64,000 nucleotides of DNA, taken from NCBI GenBank assembly GCA_004214185.1, contig SGZG01000001.1, forward strand, positions 48,769 through 112,768, given 5' to 3'. The notes beneath the pieces are model-generated. The model did not search any database. It was not told where the DNA came from and saw nothing but the letters and a program-made list of their open reading frames with translations. The stretch's first letter is position 1; each line of letters opens with the position of its first letter. The translations under genes and the position numbers were made by a program. Origin of the DNA: Flavobacteriales bacterium. Lineage in GTDB: Bacteria > Bacteroidota > Bacteroidia > Flavobacteriales > Flavobacteriaceae. Below are positions 1-8,948 of this stretch, piece after piece.

Positions 1-102
1 AAAAATAAATTGTCGTTAATTATCAAATTTCCCATTAATTATCTAATGCTTACTTTTATACAACTTTGCAAAGATAATAAAAATACATTTTAGTGTTTTT
101 CA

Positions 103-762
103 ATGAAATCTGAAAAAGAAATACATGTATACTTCATGCCTGGAATGTCTGCAAATTCCTTAATATTTGAACGTATAAAACTTCAGCATGAATTCAAATT
201 ACATTTTTTAGAGTGGATTCAACCTGAAAAAGATGAGAGTTTAAATAGTTATGCTAAAAGATTATCTCTAAAAATTGTTCATGATAATCCAATTTTAGTC
301 GGAGTGTCGTTTGGTGGAGTAATAATTCAAGAAATTTCTAAAATAATTGATGTTAGAAAATTAATAATAATTTCAAGTATTAAGTCAAAAAAGGAGATGT
401 CTAACTCAATGAAATTTGCTAAAAAAACTAAAAGTTACAAGCTTTTACCTGTTTCTTGGCTTGATGACTTTGAGAGTTTGATGGCATTTGTTTTTGGTCC
501 AAAAATAAAAAGACGAGTAGACCTGTACAGAAAATATCTTTCAGTAAGAAATAAACATTATTTAGAGTGGTCAATCGAAAAAATAATCAATTGGGATCAA
601 GAAAAAAGTTTAGAAAATATTATACACATTCACGGTACCAAAGACTCAATTTTTCCTGTTAGTAATATAAAAAATTATATACCTGTTAAAAATGGTGGTC
701 ACGCAATAATATTAAAAAATGCGGATTGGTTAAATGATTATTTTTCAGAAAATCTTATTTAA
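103..762 (+). CDS. alpha/beta hydrolase-like protein
   Basis: ORF; GVSFGG nucleophile-elbow-like motif and late HGTKD...GGH pattern. Confidence 0.7.
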   Translation: MKSEKEIHVYFMPGMSANSLIFERIKLQHEFKLHFLEWIQPEKDESLNSYAKRLSLKIVHDNPILVGVSFGGVIIQEISKIIDVRKLIIISSIKSKKEMSNSMKFAKKTKSYKLLPVSWLDDFESLMAFVFGPKIKRRVDLYRKYLSVRNKHYLEWSIEKIINWDQEKSLENIIHIHGTKDSIFPVSNIKNYIPVKNGGHAIILKNADWLNDYFSENLI

Positions 763-1274
763 ATTCTCTTCATTTGCTGTTGCATCATTTTAATTTGATC
801 AGAAAGCATTTTCTGTTTGTCTAGCTTTTTAGCTTCATTTAAAAGTGTAGTTGCTTCTCTTTTTCTTCTTTTTTGTATTAAAATTCCTGCTAGACTTAAT
901 TTAGCCATAGCCAAATCATGATCCATTGACAAACCTATTGAAATGGCCTTTTTAAAAAATTTTTCAGCTTGAGTTAGGTTAGTCTGAGATGAAACTATTC
1001 CCCATAGATAATTGTAATATCCAACTTGTTTTGTTGTTAGAGAACTTTCAGGATTTTTAATTTTTTTTAACCATTTTTCAGTTCCAACAAAATCTTGTTT
1101 TCTCAATTTGAAAAAAATTATCAAAATAATTTCATTTTTATAATACAAAAAAATGAAGATGATTGATAAAAAAATTAAAGCAATTCCATTACCAATATTA
1201 TTTTCATAAAATTGAAAAATTGAGTAAAGTAGACTCAAAATTGCAAGAATAAGTTTTATTATTTTTGGATACAT
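759..1274 (-). CDS. small membrane protein with TPR-like C-terminal region
   Basis: Two N-terminal hydrophobic segments, then helical repeat-like sequence. Confidence 0.55.
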   Translation of the reverse strand: MYPKIIKLILAILSLLYSIFQFYENNIGNGIALIFLSIIFIFLYYKNEIILIIFFKLRKQDFVGTEKWLKKIKNPESSLTTKQVGYYNYLWGIVSSQTNLTQAEKFFKKAISIGLSMDHDLAMAKLSLAGILIQKRRKREATTLLNEAKKLDKQKMLSDQIKMMQQQMKRI

Positions 1275-1328
1275 TTATAATCAGATTAGTAATTAGTTTA
1301 AACATTAAAGATTTTTTGAACAATACAT

Positions 1329-1357
1329 TTGAGTTAATTAAACTTATTGTATATTTG
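1329..1357 (+). promoter_or_regulatory. Bacteroidota-type promoter for rpmH-carB (TTG-N18-TATATTTG)
   Basis: TTG at 1329-1331, TATATTTG at 1350-1357; fits the TTG/TAnnTTTG consensus with N18. Confidence 0.55.
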
Positions 1358-1393
1358 GCGTCAAATTTTAGTAAAAATAGTTAATTAATTCTA

Positions 1394-1552
1394 ATGAAAA
1401 GAACTTTTCAACCATCAAAAAGAAAAAGACGTAACAAACACGGATTCAGAGAAAGAATGTCTACGCCCAGTGGCAGAAAAGTCTTAGCTAGTAGAAGAGC
1501 TAAAGGAAGAAATAAAATTTCTGTTTCATCTGAACCAAGACATAAAAAATAA
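1394..1552 (+). CDS. rpmH: 50S ribosomal protein L34
   Basis: Absent from ORF track (52 aa); translated by hand: [52 protein letters not shown]. Confidence 0.97.
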   Translation: MKRTFQPSKRKRRNKHGFRERMSTPSGRKVLASRRAKGRNKISVSSEPRHKK

Positions 1553-1577
1553 GTGAATAAAAAGTTAAAAAAAATAA

Positions 1578-1607
1578 GGTGTTACTTTTTTAGTAACACC
1601 TTTTTTT
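1578..1607 (+). terminator. Rho-independent terminator after rpmH
   Basis: Perfect 9-bp stem GGTGTTACT / AGTAACACC, TTTTT loop, then T7. Confidence 0.85.
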
Positions 1608-1641
1608 ATATATATTCATATCCCGAAAATAACATCAACAA

Positions 1642-4491
1642 ATGCCATTAAGAAAAGATTTAAAAAGTATTTTGATAATAGGTTCTGGACCTATTGTAAT
1701 TGGACAAGCCTGTGAGTTTGATTATTCTGGATCTCAAGCTTTGAGATCCTTAAGAGAGGATGGGATTCAAACGATTTTAATTAATTCCAATCCTGCTACA
1801 ATAATGACTGATCCTGTCATGGCGGATCATATTTATTTAAAACCGTTAACAACAAATTCTATTAAGGAAATTTTATCAATTCACAAGGTAGATGCAGTTT
1901 TACCAACCATGGGTGGACAAAGTGCTTTAAATCTCTGTATTGAGGCAGATGAAAAGGGAATTTGGAAAGATAATGATGTTGAAATAATTGGAGTTGATAT
2001 CGATGCAATCAATATCTGTGAGGATAGAGAACAGTTTAAACAGTTATTAAAAACTATTGAAATTCCAGTGGCTCCCGCAAAAACTGCAACTTCTTTTTTA
2101 AAAGGTAAAGAAATTGCACAAGAATTTGGTTTCCCACTTGTTATTAGACCTTCTTTTACACTTGGTGGAAGCGGTGCCTCCCTTGTATATAAAGCAGAAG
2201 ATTTTGACGAATTACTTACTCGTGGTTTAGAAGCATCTCCCATTCATGAGGTTTTGATAGATAAGGCTTTAATGGGTTGGAAAGAATATGAATTAGAGCT
2301 TTTGAGAGATAAAAACGATAATGTAGTTATTATATGTACAATTGAAAATATGGATCCAATGGGAATTCATACAGGAGATTCAATAACTGTAGCTCCTGCA
2401 ATGACATTATCAGACTCCGCATACCAGCGAATGCGAGATATGGCTATCAAGATGATGAGAAGTATTGGAGATTTTGCTGGAGGTTGTAATGTTCAATTTG
2501 CTGTAAGTCCTGATGAAAATGAAGATATTATTGCAATTGAAATTAACCCAAGAGTATCAAGATCCTCAGCTCTAGCATCAAAGGCATCAGGTTATCCTAT
2601 CGCTAAGGTTGCCAGTAAACTAGCTATTGGATACACATTAGACGAATTAAACAATCAAATTACTAAGTCTACTTCGGCATTATTTGAGCCAACTTTGGAT
2701 TATGTAATTGTCAAAATTCCACGCTGGAATTTTGATAAGTTTGAGGGCTCTGAAAGAACTCTTGGTTTACAAATGAAATCAGTTGGAGAGGTAATGGGTA
2801 TAGGAAGGTCATTTATTGAAGCCTTGCACAAAGCAACTCAATCTCTCGAAATTAAAAGAAATGGAATAGGTGCAGACGGAAAAGGATATACTAATTATCA
2901 GCAAGTGATTGATAAATTAACTAATGCAAGTTGGGATAGAGTTTTTGTAATATATGATGCTATAAAGATGGGTATTTCTCTTGATAGAGTTCATGAAATT
3001 ACTAAAATAGATATGTGGTATTTAAGACAATATGAATCTCTTATTAACCTTGAAAATGAAATTTCTACATATTCTCTAGAAACAATCACAAAAGATCTTA
3101 TACTAGATGCAAAACAAAAAGGTTTTGCAGATCGACAGATTGCGCACATGCTCGGTTGTTTGGAAAGTGAAGTTTACAAGAAAAGAAAAAGTATGAATAT
3201 TAATAGAGTTTATAAGCTTGTTGATACTTGTGCTGCTGAATTTAAAGCTCTAACTCCATACTATTATTCAACCTTTGAAGAAGAAATTAAATTAGCTGAT
3301 GGAACTGTTTACACTGAAAATGAAAGCCATTCGTCTGATAGAAAAAAAATAATTGTATTAGGATCTGGCCCTAACAGAATTGGACAGGGTATCGAATTTG
3401 ATTATTGTTGTGTTCATGGAGTTCTTGCTTCGGCTGAATGTGGTTATGAAACAATTATGATTAATTGTAACCCTGAAACTGTTTCAACAGATTTTGATAC
3501 TGCTGACAAACTTTACTTCGAGCCCGTTTTTTGGGAGCATATATACGACATAATCCAGCACGAGAAACCTGAGGGAGTAATTGTTCAACTTGGAGGTCAA
3601 ACTGCGCTTAAGTTAGCAGAAAAACTCGATAGATATGGTATAAAAATCATGGGAACAACTTACCAGGCTCTTGATTTAGCTGAAGACAGAGGAAGCTTTT
3701 CAACTTTATTAAAAGAAAACAATATTCCTTATCCTGAATTCGGTGTTGCTGAAACCGCTGATCAAGCACTATCTCTTGCTGATAAACTAAATTTTCCAAT
3801 ACTTGTTAGACCCTCATATGTTCTTGGGGGCCAAGGGATGAAAATAGTTATAAATAAAGAAGAATTAGAGGCTCATGTAGTTGATCTTCTTCAAAAAATT
3901 CCTAATAACAAACTATTGTTAGACCATTATCTCGATGGGGCTATAGAAGCTGAAGCAGATGCAATATGTGATGGTAAGGACGTTTTGATTATTGGAATCA
4001 TGGAACACATTGAACCATGCGGTGTTCACTCAGGAGATTCTAACGCTACCCTTCCTCCATTTAATCTTGGTAAATTAGTAATGCAGCAAATAATAGATCA
4101 TACTAAAAAAATTGCTATATCGTTAAAAACCGTTGGACTCATTAACATACAATTTGCAATTAAGGATGAGGTAGTTTATATAATTGAGGCAAATCCTAGA
4201 GCTTCAAGAACAGTTCCTTTTATAGCAAAAGCATATAAACAGCCTTATGTAAATTATGCGACCAAGGTAATGTTAGGTAACTTAAAGGTCTCGGATATTG
4301 AATATAAACCAGACTTAAATGGATTTGCAATAAAACAACCAGTTTTCTCTTTTAACAAATTTCCTAATGTTAACAAAAGTTTGGGTCCAGAGATGAAAAG
4401 TACTGGAGAGAGTATATTATTTATTGATGATTTAAAAGACGATCAATTTTATGAGTTATACTCAAGAAGAAAAATGTATTTAACTCAATAA
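1642..4491 (+). CDS. carB: carbamoyl-phosphate synthase large subunit
   Basis: Full-length duplicated ATP-grasp architecture (SILIIGSGPIVIGQACEFDYSG; IIVLGSGPNRIGQGIEFDYC). Confidence 0.97.
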   Translation: MPLRKDLKSILIIGSGPIVIGQACEFDYSGSQALRSLREDGIQTILINSNPATIMTDPVMADHIYLKPLTTNSIKEILSIHKVDAVLPTMGGQSALNLCIEADEKGIWKDNDVEIIGVDIDAINICEDREQFKQLLKTIEIPVAPAKTATSFLKGKEIAQEFGFPLVIRPSFTLGGSGASLVYKAEDFDELLTRGLEASPIHEVLIDKALMGWKEYELELLRDKNDNVVIICTIENMDPMGIHTGDSITVAPAMTLSDSAYQRMRDMAIKMMRSIGDFAGGCNVQFAVSPDENEDIIAIEINPRVSRSSALASKASGYPIAKVASKLAIGYTLDELNNQITKSTSALFEPTLDYVIVKIPRWNFDKFEGSERTLGLQMKSVGEVMGIGRSFIEALHKATQSLEIKRNGIGADGKGYTNYQQVIDKLTNASWDRVFVIYDAIKMGISLDRVHEITKIDMWYLRQYESLINLENEISTYSLETITKDLILDAKQKGFADRQIAHMLGCLESEVYKKRKSMNINRVYKLVDTCAAEFKALTPYYYSTFEEEIKLADGTVYTENESHSSDRKKIIVLGSGPNRIGQGIEFDYCCVHGVLASAECGYETIMINCNPETVSTDFDTADKLYFEPVFWEHIYDIIQHEKPEGVIVQLGGQTALKLAEKLDRYGIKIMGTTYQALDLAEDRGSFSTLLKENNIPYPEFGVAETADQALSLADKLNFPILVRPSYVLGGQGMKIVINKEELEAHVVDLLQKIPNNKLLLDHYLDGAIEAEADAICDGKDVLIIGIMEHIEPCGVHSGDSNATLPPFNLGKLVMQQIIDHTKKIAISLKTVGLINIQFAIKDEVVYIIEANPRASRTVPFIAKAYKQPYVNYATKVMLGNLKVSDIEYKPDLNGFAIKQPVFSFNKFPNVNKSLGPEMKSTGESILFIDDLKDDQFYELYSRRKMYLTQ

Positions 4492-4515
4492 TAATAATAT
4501 TTCTATATTAGAGAT

Positions 4516-5622
4516 ATGGATAATATAATTCTAATATTATTATTAATTCTTTTAGTTTTTGTTGTTTACACTCTTAAAAGTAAAAAGGATTCAGGTTCCA
4601 ACGAATTACTTGTTCAGTTGACTAATAATTTGAGTAATGAAATTCAAAATATTAGAAAAGAGGTAAGTGAAAATTCAGAAAAAAATAGACTTGAGCTTGA
4701 ATCTAAGCTAATATCAATTAATAAAGAGATTAATGATTTTCATAAAACATCTAAAGAAGATATACAGAAGCAGTTTTCTGATTCTAATAAAGTAATTAAA
4801 GATGTAACTGTTGAATTAGAAAAAATAAAAGGAACTAATAAGCAGGTTTTAAATTTTGCAAATCAAATGAAATCTTTGGAGAAAATTCTTGGAAATCAGA
4901 AACAAAGAGGAATTTTTGGTGAAATACAACTAGAAAATTTACTAACGAACGTTCTTCCACCTGAAATATTTCAAATGCAATATTCCTTTAATAGTGGTGA
5001 AATTGTAGATGCTATTGTTAAAGTTAATGATCATATTATTCCGATTGATGCTAAATTTTCTTTGGATAATTACAATAAAATGATTGAAAGCTCTGATAAT
5101 TTAGAAATTGAAACTCTTGAGAAAAAATTTAGAATAGACATAAAATCAAGAATTGATGAAACATCTAAATACATTCGTCCCACTGAAAAAACTTTAGACT
5201 ATGCATTTATGTTTATCCCAGCTGATGGATTATATCAAGATTTACTCAACAACAGGGTTGGATCACTGCAAATTAATTCAAAAGATTTAGTCTCTTACGC
5301 ATATGATAAAAAAGTAATGATAGTTTCTCCAATGAGTTTGTTTCCAATGCTCCAAATTACGATGAAAGCATTAAACAACTTAAAATTTGAGAAATCAGTT
5401 GATGAAGTGATTAAAAACGTTGAAAAACTTCGAAATCATTTAAATTCTTACCAAAACTCTCATAATAGACTTGGTAAATCATTAAGTGCTGCAGTTAATC
5501 ATTATAATGACACAAATAAAGAATTTAATAAAATTGATAAAGATGTAACTAAAATTTCTAATGGAAGTTTCAATATTGGTTTAGATACTAGTCCTGTAGA
5601 AAGACCTTATATCGAAGAATGA
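4516..5622 (+). CDS. rmuC: DNA recombination protein RmuC family
   Basis: N-terminal TM, coiled coil, RmuC core (GIFGEIQLENLL...PIDAKFSLDNY). Confidence 0.9.
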   Translation: MDNIILILLLILLVFVVYTLKSKKDSGSNELLVQLTNNLSNEIQNIRKEVSENSEKNRLELESKLISINKEINDFHKTSKEDIQKQFSDSNKVIKDVTVELEKIKGTNKQVLNFANQMKSLEKILGNQKQRGIFGEIQLENLLTNVLPPEIFQMQYSFNSGEIVDAIVKVNDHIIPIDAKFSLDNYNKMIESSDNLEIETLEKKFRIDIKSRIDETSKYIRPTEKTLDYAFMFIPADGLYQDLLNNRVGSLQINSKDLVSYAYDKKVMIVSPMSLFPMLQITMKALNNLKFEKSVDEVIKNVEKLRNHLNSYQNSHNRLGKSLSAAVNHYNDTNKEFNKIDKDVTKISNGSFNIGLDTSPVERPYIEE

Positions 5623-5624
5623 TT

Positions 5625-6971
5625 TTAAATTCCTGTATAGTTGGTTGGTGAGATATTCTTTAATTCTACCTTAATTTCTGATTTAACATTTAACGAATCA
5701 ATAAACTCATGAATAGTCTTTTTATTTATTTCAGAATTTATTCTAGTTAAGTTTTTAAGTGCCTCGTATGGGTTTGGATAGCCTTCTCTTCTTAGAATAG
5801 TTTGTATCGCCTCCGCAATTACTGCCCAATTGTTTTCAAGATCTTCTTCAATTTTTTCTTTATTTACTATTAATTTATTGATTCCTTTAATAGTCGATTT
5901 AAATGCAATTGATGTATGACTAAAAGGAACACCAACGTTTCTAAGAACTGTGCTATCAGTTAAATCTCTTTGAAGTCTTGAAATAGGCAATTTTGATGAT
6001 AAATGCTCTAAAATTGAATTAGCAATTCCTAAATTTCCCTCAGAATTTTCAAAATCTATAGGATTAACTTTATGAGGCATCGCAGAAGATCCAACTTCGT
6101 TTTTTTGAATTTTTTGTTTGAAATAATCCATTGAAATATATGTCCACATATCTCTATTGAAGTCAATGAGAATAGTATTTATTCTTTTCATGCAATCAAA
6201 TAGAGATGCTAAATGATCATAATGTTCAATTTGGGTTGTAGGAAAAGAATGTTTTAAACCTAAATCATTTAATAAAGAACTTGCAAACTTTTTCCAATCA
6301 ATATTTGGAAATGCAACTTTATGAGCATTAAAATTTCCAGTGGCTCCTCCAAATTTTGCCGCAAATGGAATAGAATTTAAAAAGTTAAGCTGTTCAATTA
6401 TTCTGGTTTTAAAAACATCAAATTCTTTTCCTAATCTTGTGGGTGAAGCTGCTTGACCATGTGTTCTAGCTAACATTGGTAAGTTGAAGTATTCCTTTGT
6501 CTTTTCGTCTAATAGTGTAATAATTTCATTTATCTCCGGAATGTATACTGTTGAAATAGCTTCTTTTATTGAAAGTGGAACAGCAGTATTGTTTATATCC
6601 TGTGAAGTCAAGCCAAAGTGTATAAACTCTGAATACTTCTCTAATTTTAGTTTTTTAAATTTATTTTTTATGAAATATTCTACTGCTTTAACATCATGAT
6701 TAGTTTCTTTTTCAATGTTTTTGATTTCAAGGGCATCATTTTCATTGAATTCATTGTAAATCTTTTTTATGTCTGGGATAATTTCTTTGGGAAAATTTTT
6801 AAAAGTTGTTATTTCTGATTTGGTTAAAGCAATAAAATATTCGATTTCAACCAAAACACGATATTTAATCAGTGCATATTCTGAAAAGAAATTTGAATAG
6901 CTTAAAGTTTTGCTATGGTATCTACCATCAATTGGGCTAATTGCATTAAGTGAGTTGAGTTTCATATACAT
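5625..6971 (-). CDS. purB: adenylosuccinate lyase
   Basis: NAISPIDGRY start; signature GSSAMPHKVNPIDFENSEGN. Confidence 0.97.
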   Translation of the reverse strand: MYMKLNSLNAISPIDGRYHSKTLSYSNFFSEYALIKYRVLVEIEYFIALTKSEITTFKNFPKEIIPDIKKIYNEFNENDALEIKNIEKETNHDVKAVEYFIKNKFKKLKLEKYSEFIHFGLTSQDINNTAVPLSIKEAISTVYIPEINEIITLLDEKTKEYFNLPMLARTHGQAASPTRLGKEFDVFKTRIIEQLNFLNSIPFAAKFGGATGNFNAHKVAFPNIDWKKFASSLLNDLGLKHSFPTTQIEHYDHLASLFDCMKRINTILIDFNRDMWTYISMDYFKQKIQKNEVGSSAMPHKVNPIDFENSEGNLGIANSILEHLSSKLPISRLQRDLTDSTVLRNVGVPFSHTSIAFKSTIKGINKLIVNKEKIEEDLENNWAVIAEAIQTILRREGYPNPYEALKNLTRINSEINKKTIHEFIDSLNVKSEIKVELKNISPTNYTGI

Positions 6972-7012
6972 TTGCTTTGAAAAACAAGCACAAATGTAAG
7001 CTTTTTTGAAAA

Positions 7013-7780
7013 TTATTTACGATTTAAAACCTTAAATTCCTCGTAACATCCACTTATAGCATCCAAAATTTGAAGATCATTAGCTGTTTCTATAAAACTA
7101 TCTGAAAAGTTACAATTCCTTAAAATTTCATCAATATCAATTCTTTCGATTTGTAAAAGTTCTTCAAGAGTTTCTCGATCGAATTTTGATGATAGAAGTT
7201 CACGAATTCTGTAATCTTCTTTCATCTGTTTTAGTTTCTTTAGTTGTCTAGGATTTTTTCCAAATAAGTTATATAGAAAGTCTGTAGGATTAAAAATTGC
7301 ATTAATAACCTTAGAAAAAGCTCCTGAATTCCTTGAACCTCCTTCGTATCCTCTGGTTGGAAGGCCAGGAATACTATATCTATATGATTTACTAACAGGA
7401 ACATTTTTTGCATCTATTTCTAGATATCCAGTTAGCTGATATGGTTTAACTATAACTTCTTCTAATGCATATGCCAATTCTGTTAATTGAATTTTTGAAT
7501 TTTCAAATTTTAGTAAATCGTTTGTGACTCTAACTTTGATGGATTTGTACCCTAAATATGAAAGGTATAGTGTATCATTAAGTTTTGCTGGTATTTCAAA
7601 TTTTCCTTTACTATCAGTAATTACTCCAATAACTTGATTTAAGTTTATTACATGAACACTTGGAATAGGTTTATTATCAGAAGAATTTTCTACAAATGCA
7701 ATTAGATTTTTGTTTTGTGAAAAGATAATTCCATTAGAAAAAATAAAAAAAAACAATAATAAGAAGTGAAATTTTTTCAT
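7013..7780 (-). CDS. secreted carboxypeptidase-regulatory-like (CarboxypepD_reg) domain protein
   Basis: Signal peptide from internal Met (MKKFHFLLLFFFIF); beta-sandwich motif GVITDSKGKFEIP. ORF track starts at 7789; 7780 preferred. Confidence 0.7.
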   Translation of the reverse strand: MKKFHFLLLFFFIFSNGIIFSQNKNLIAFVENSSDNKPIPSVHVINLNQVIGVITDSKGKFEIPAKLNDTLYLSYLGYKSIKVRVTNDLLKFENSKIQLTELAYALEEVIVKPYQLTGYLEIDAKNVPVSKSYRYSIPGLPTRGYEGGSRNSGAFSKVINAIFNPTDFLYNLFGKNPRQLKKLKQMKEDYRIRELLSSKFDRETLEELLQIERIDIDEILRNCNFSDSFIETANDLQILDAISGCYEEFKVLNRK

Positions 7781-7802
7781 CAAATTCAAAAGTACAAGTT
7801 AA

Positions 7803-8381
7803 TTATGAAATAAAATCAATTAATTTATTCATGGCCAAAGATCTGTGACTAATTGAATTTTTCTCTTCTAAAGACAATTCTCCAAATGTTTTAGTGTACC
7901 CGCGAGGAATAAATACCGGATCATAACCAAATCCATTTTCTCCTTTTGATTTTTTAGTAATAATACCCTCAACTACACCTTCAAAAGTGTAAATTTTACT
8001 ATTAAGAATCAGAGCTATAACAGTTTTAAATCTAGCTTTTCTATTTTTTTTATTTTTTAATTTTTTGAGTAATTTATTTATATTATCTGTTGAATTTTTG
8101 GATATTCCAGCATACCTAGCAGAATGAACCCCTGGCTTTCCATTCAGTGAATCAACTTCAAGACCTGTGTCATCAGCGAAAACATTTAAATTATATTTTT
8201 TATACATGTAATTGGCTTTAAAAATAGCATTTCCTTCAATTGTATTTTCGTTTTCTGGAATTTCCTCACATAATCCAATATCATCCAAGCTTTTAATATT
8301 AAATTCTTTAGGCAATACTTTTTTGATTTCGAGTACTTTATTTTTGTTGCTTGTAGCAAATAACAAATCAATTTTAGTCAT
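7803..8381 (-). CDS. rdgB: RdgB/HAM1 non-canonical purine NTP pyrophosphatase
   Basis: FATSNKNKVLEIKK; ADDTGLEVDSLNGKPGVHSARYAG; GENGFGYDPVF. Confidence 0.96.
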   Translation of the reverse strand: MTKIDLLFATSNKNKVLEIKKVLPKEFNIKSLDDIGLCEEIPENENTIEGNAIFKANYMYKKYNLNVFADDTGLEVDSLNGKPGVHSARYAGISKNSTDNINKLLKKLKNKKNRKARFKTVIALILNSKIYTFEGVVEGIITKKSKGENGFGYDPVFIPRGYTKTFGELSLEEKNSISHRSLAMNKLIDFIS

Positions 8382-8841
8382 TGTGATAAGGATGATTATT
8401 TATAATTGTAAAAGCTCTATACAATTGCTCAGTAAAAAACAATCTTATAATTTGATGGGAAAAAGTCATACTTGATAGTGAAACTAAATCATTTGATTTT
8501 TCGTAAATGCTGTTTGAAAATCCAAATGCTCCACCAATTACAAATATTAAATTTTTATTTGTTTGAGTTTTTGATGATATAAACTCTGAAAATTTTCTTG
8601 AACCATATGATTTACCTCTTTCATCAAGGAGAATAAGTATATCATTTTTGTTTAAATTTTTTAAAATATTATCACCTTCTACTTTTTTAATTTCTTCTTC
8701 TGATATTTTTTTTGACTTTGCGCTGTTTATTTCAATAATTTTAAACCTACAATAAAAATTTATCCTTTTAATATATTCATCAATTAGTTTACTTAATTCA
8801 GTTCTTTTAGTTTTTCCAACAACAATTAATTTAATTTCCAT
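8374..8841 (-). CDS. rlmH: 23S rRNA (pseudouridine1915-N3)-methyltransferase RlmH
   Basis: ILLDERGKSYGSRKFSEFI; FVIGGAFGFS; TFSHQIIRLFFTEQLYRAFTI. Confidence 0.95.
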   Translation of the reverse strand: MEIKLIVVGKTKRTELSKLIDEYIKRINFYCRFKIIEINSAKSKKISEEEIKKVEGDNILKNLNKNDILILLDERGKSYGSRKFSEFISSKTQTNKNLIFVIGGAFGFSNSIYEKSNDLVSLSSMTFSHQIIRLFFTEQLYRAFTIINNHPYHND

Positions 8842-8948
8842 ATAATTAAGAAATGATAAATTTTAATTTATATTAGAACGTAAATATATGGTATAGATTA
8901 AAATTAATTTAATTGAAATAACTAATTAATTGTTAAAATACAATCAAG

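Noticed and set aside
1881-2243. 120-aa minus-strand ORF
   Set aside because: Lies wholly within carB on the opposite strand; carB reading is unambiguous
8186-8475. Short ORFs 8186..8371 (-) and 8212..8475 (+)
   Set aside because: Alternative frame and antisense within rdgB/rlmH; no family resemblance
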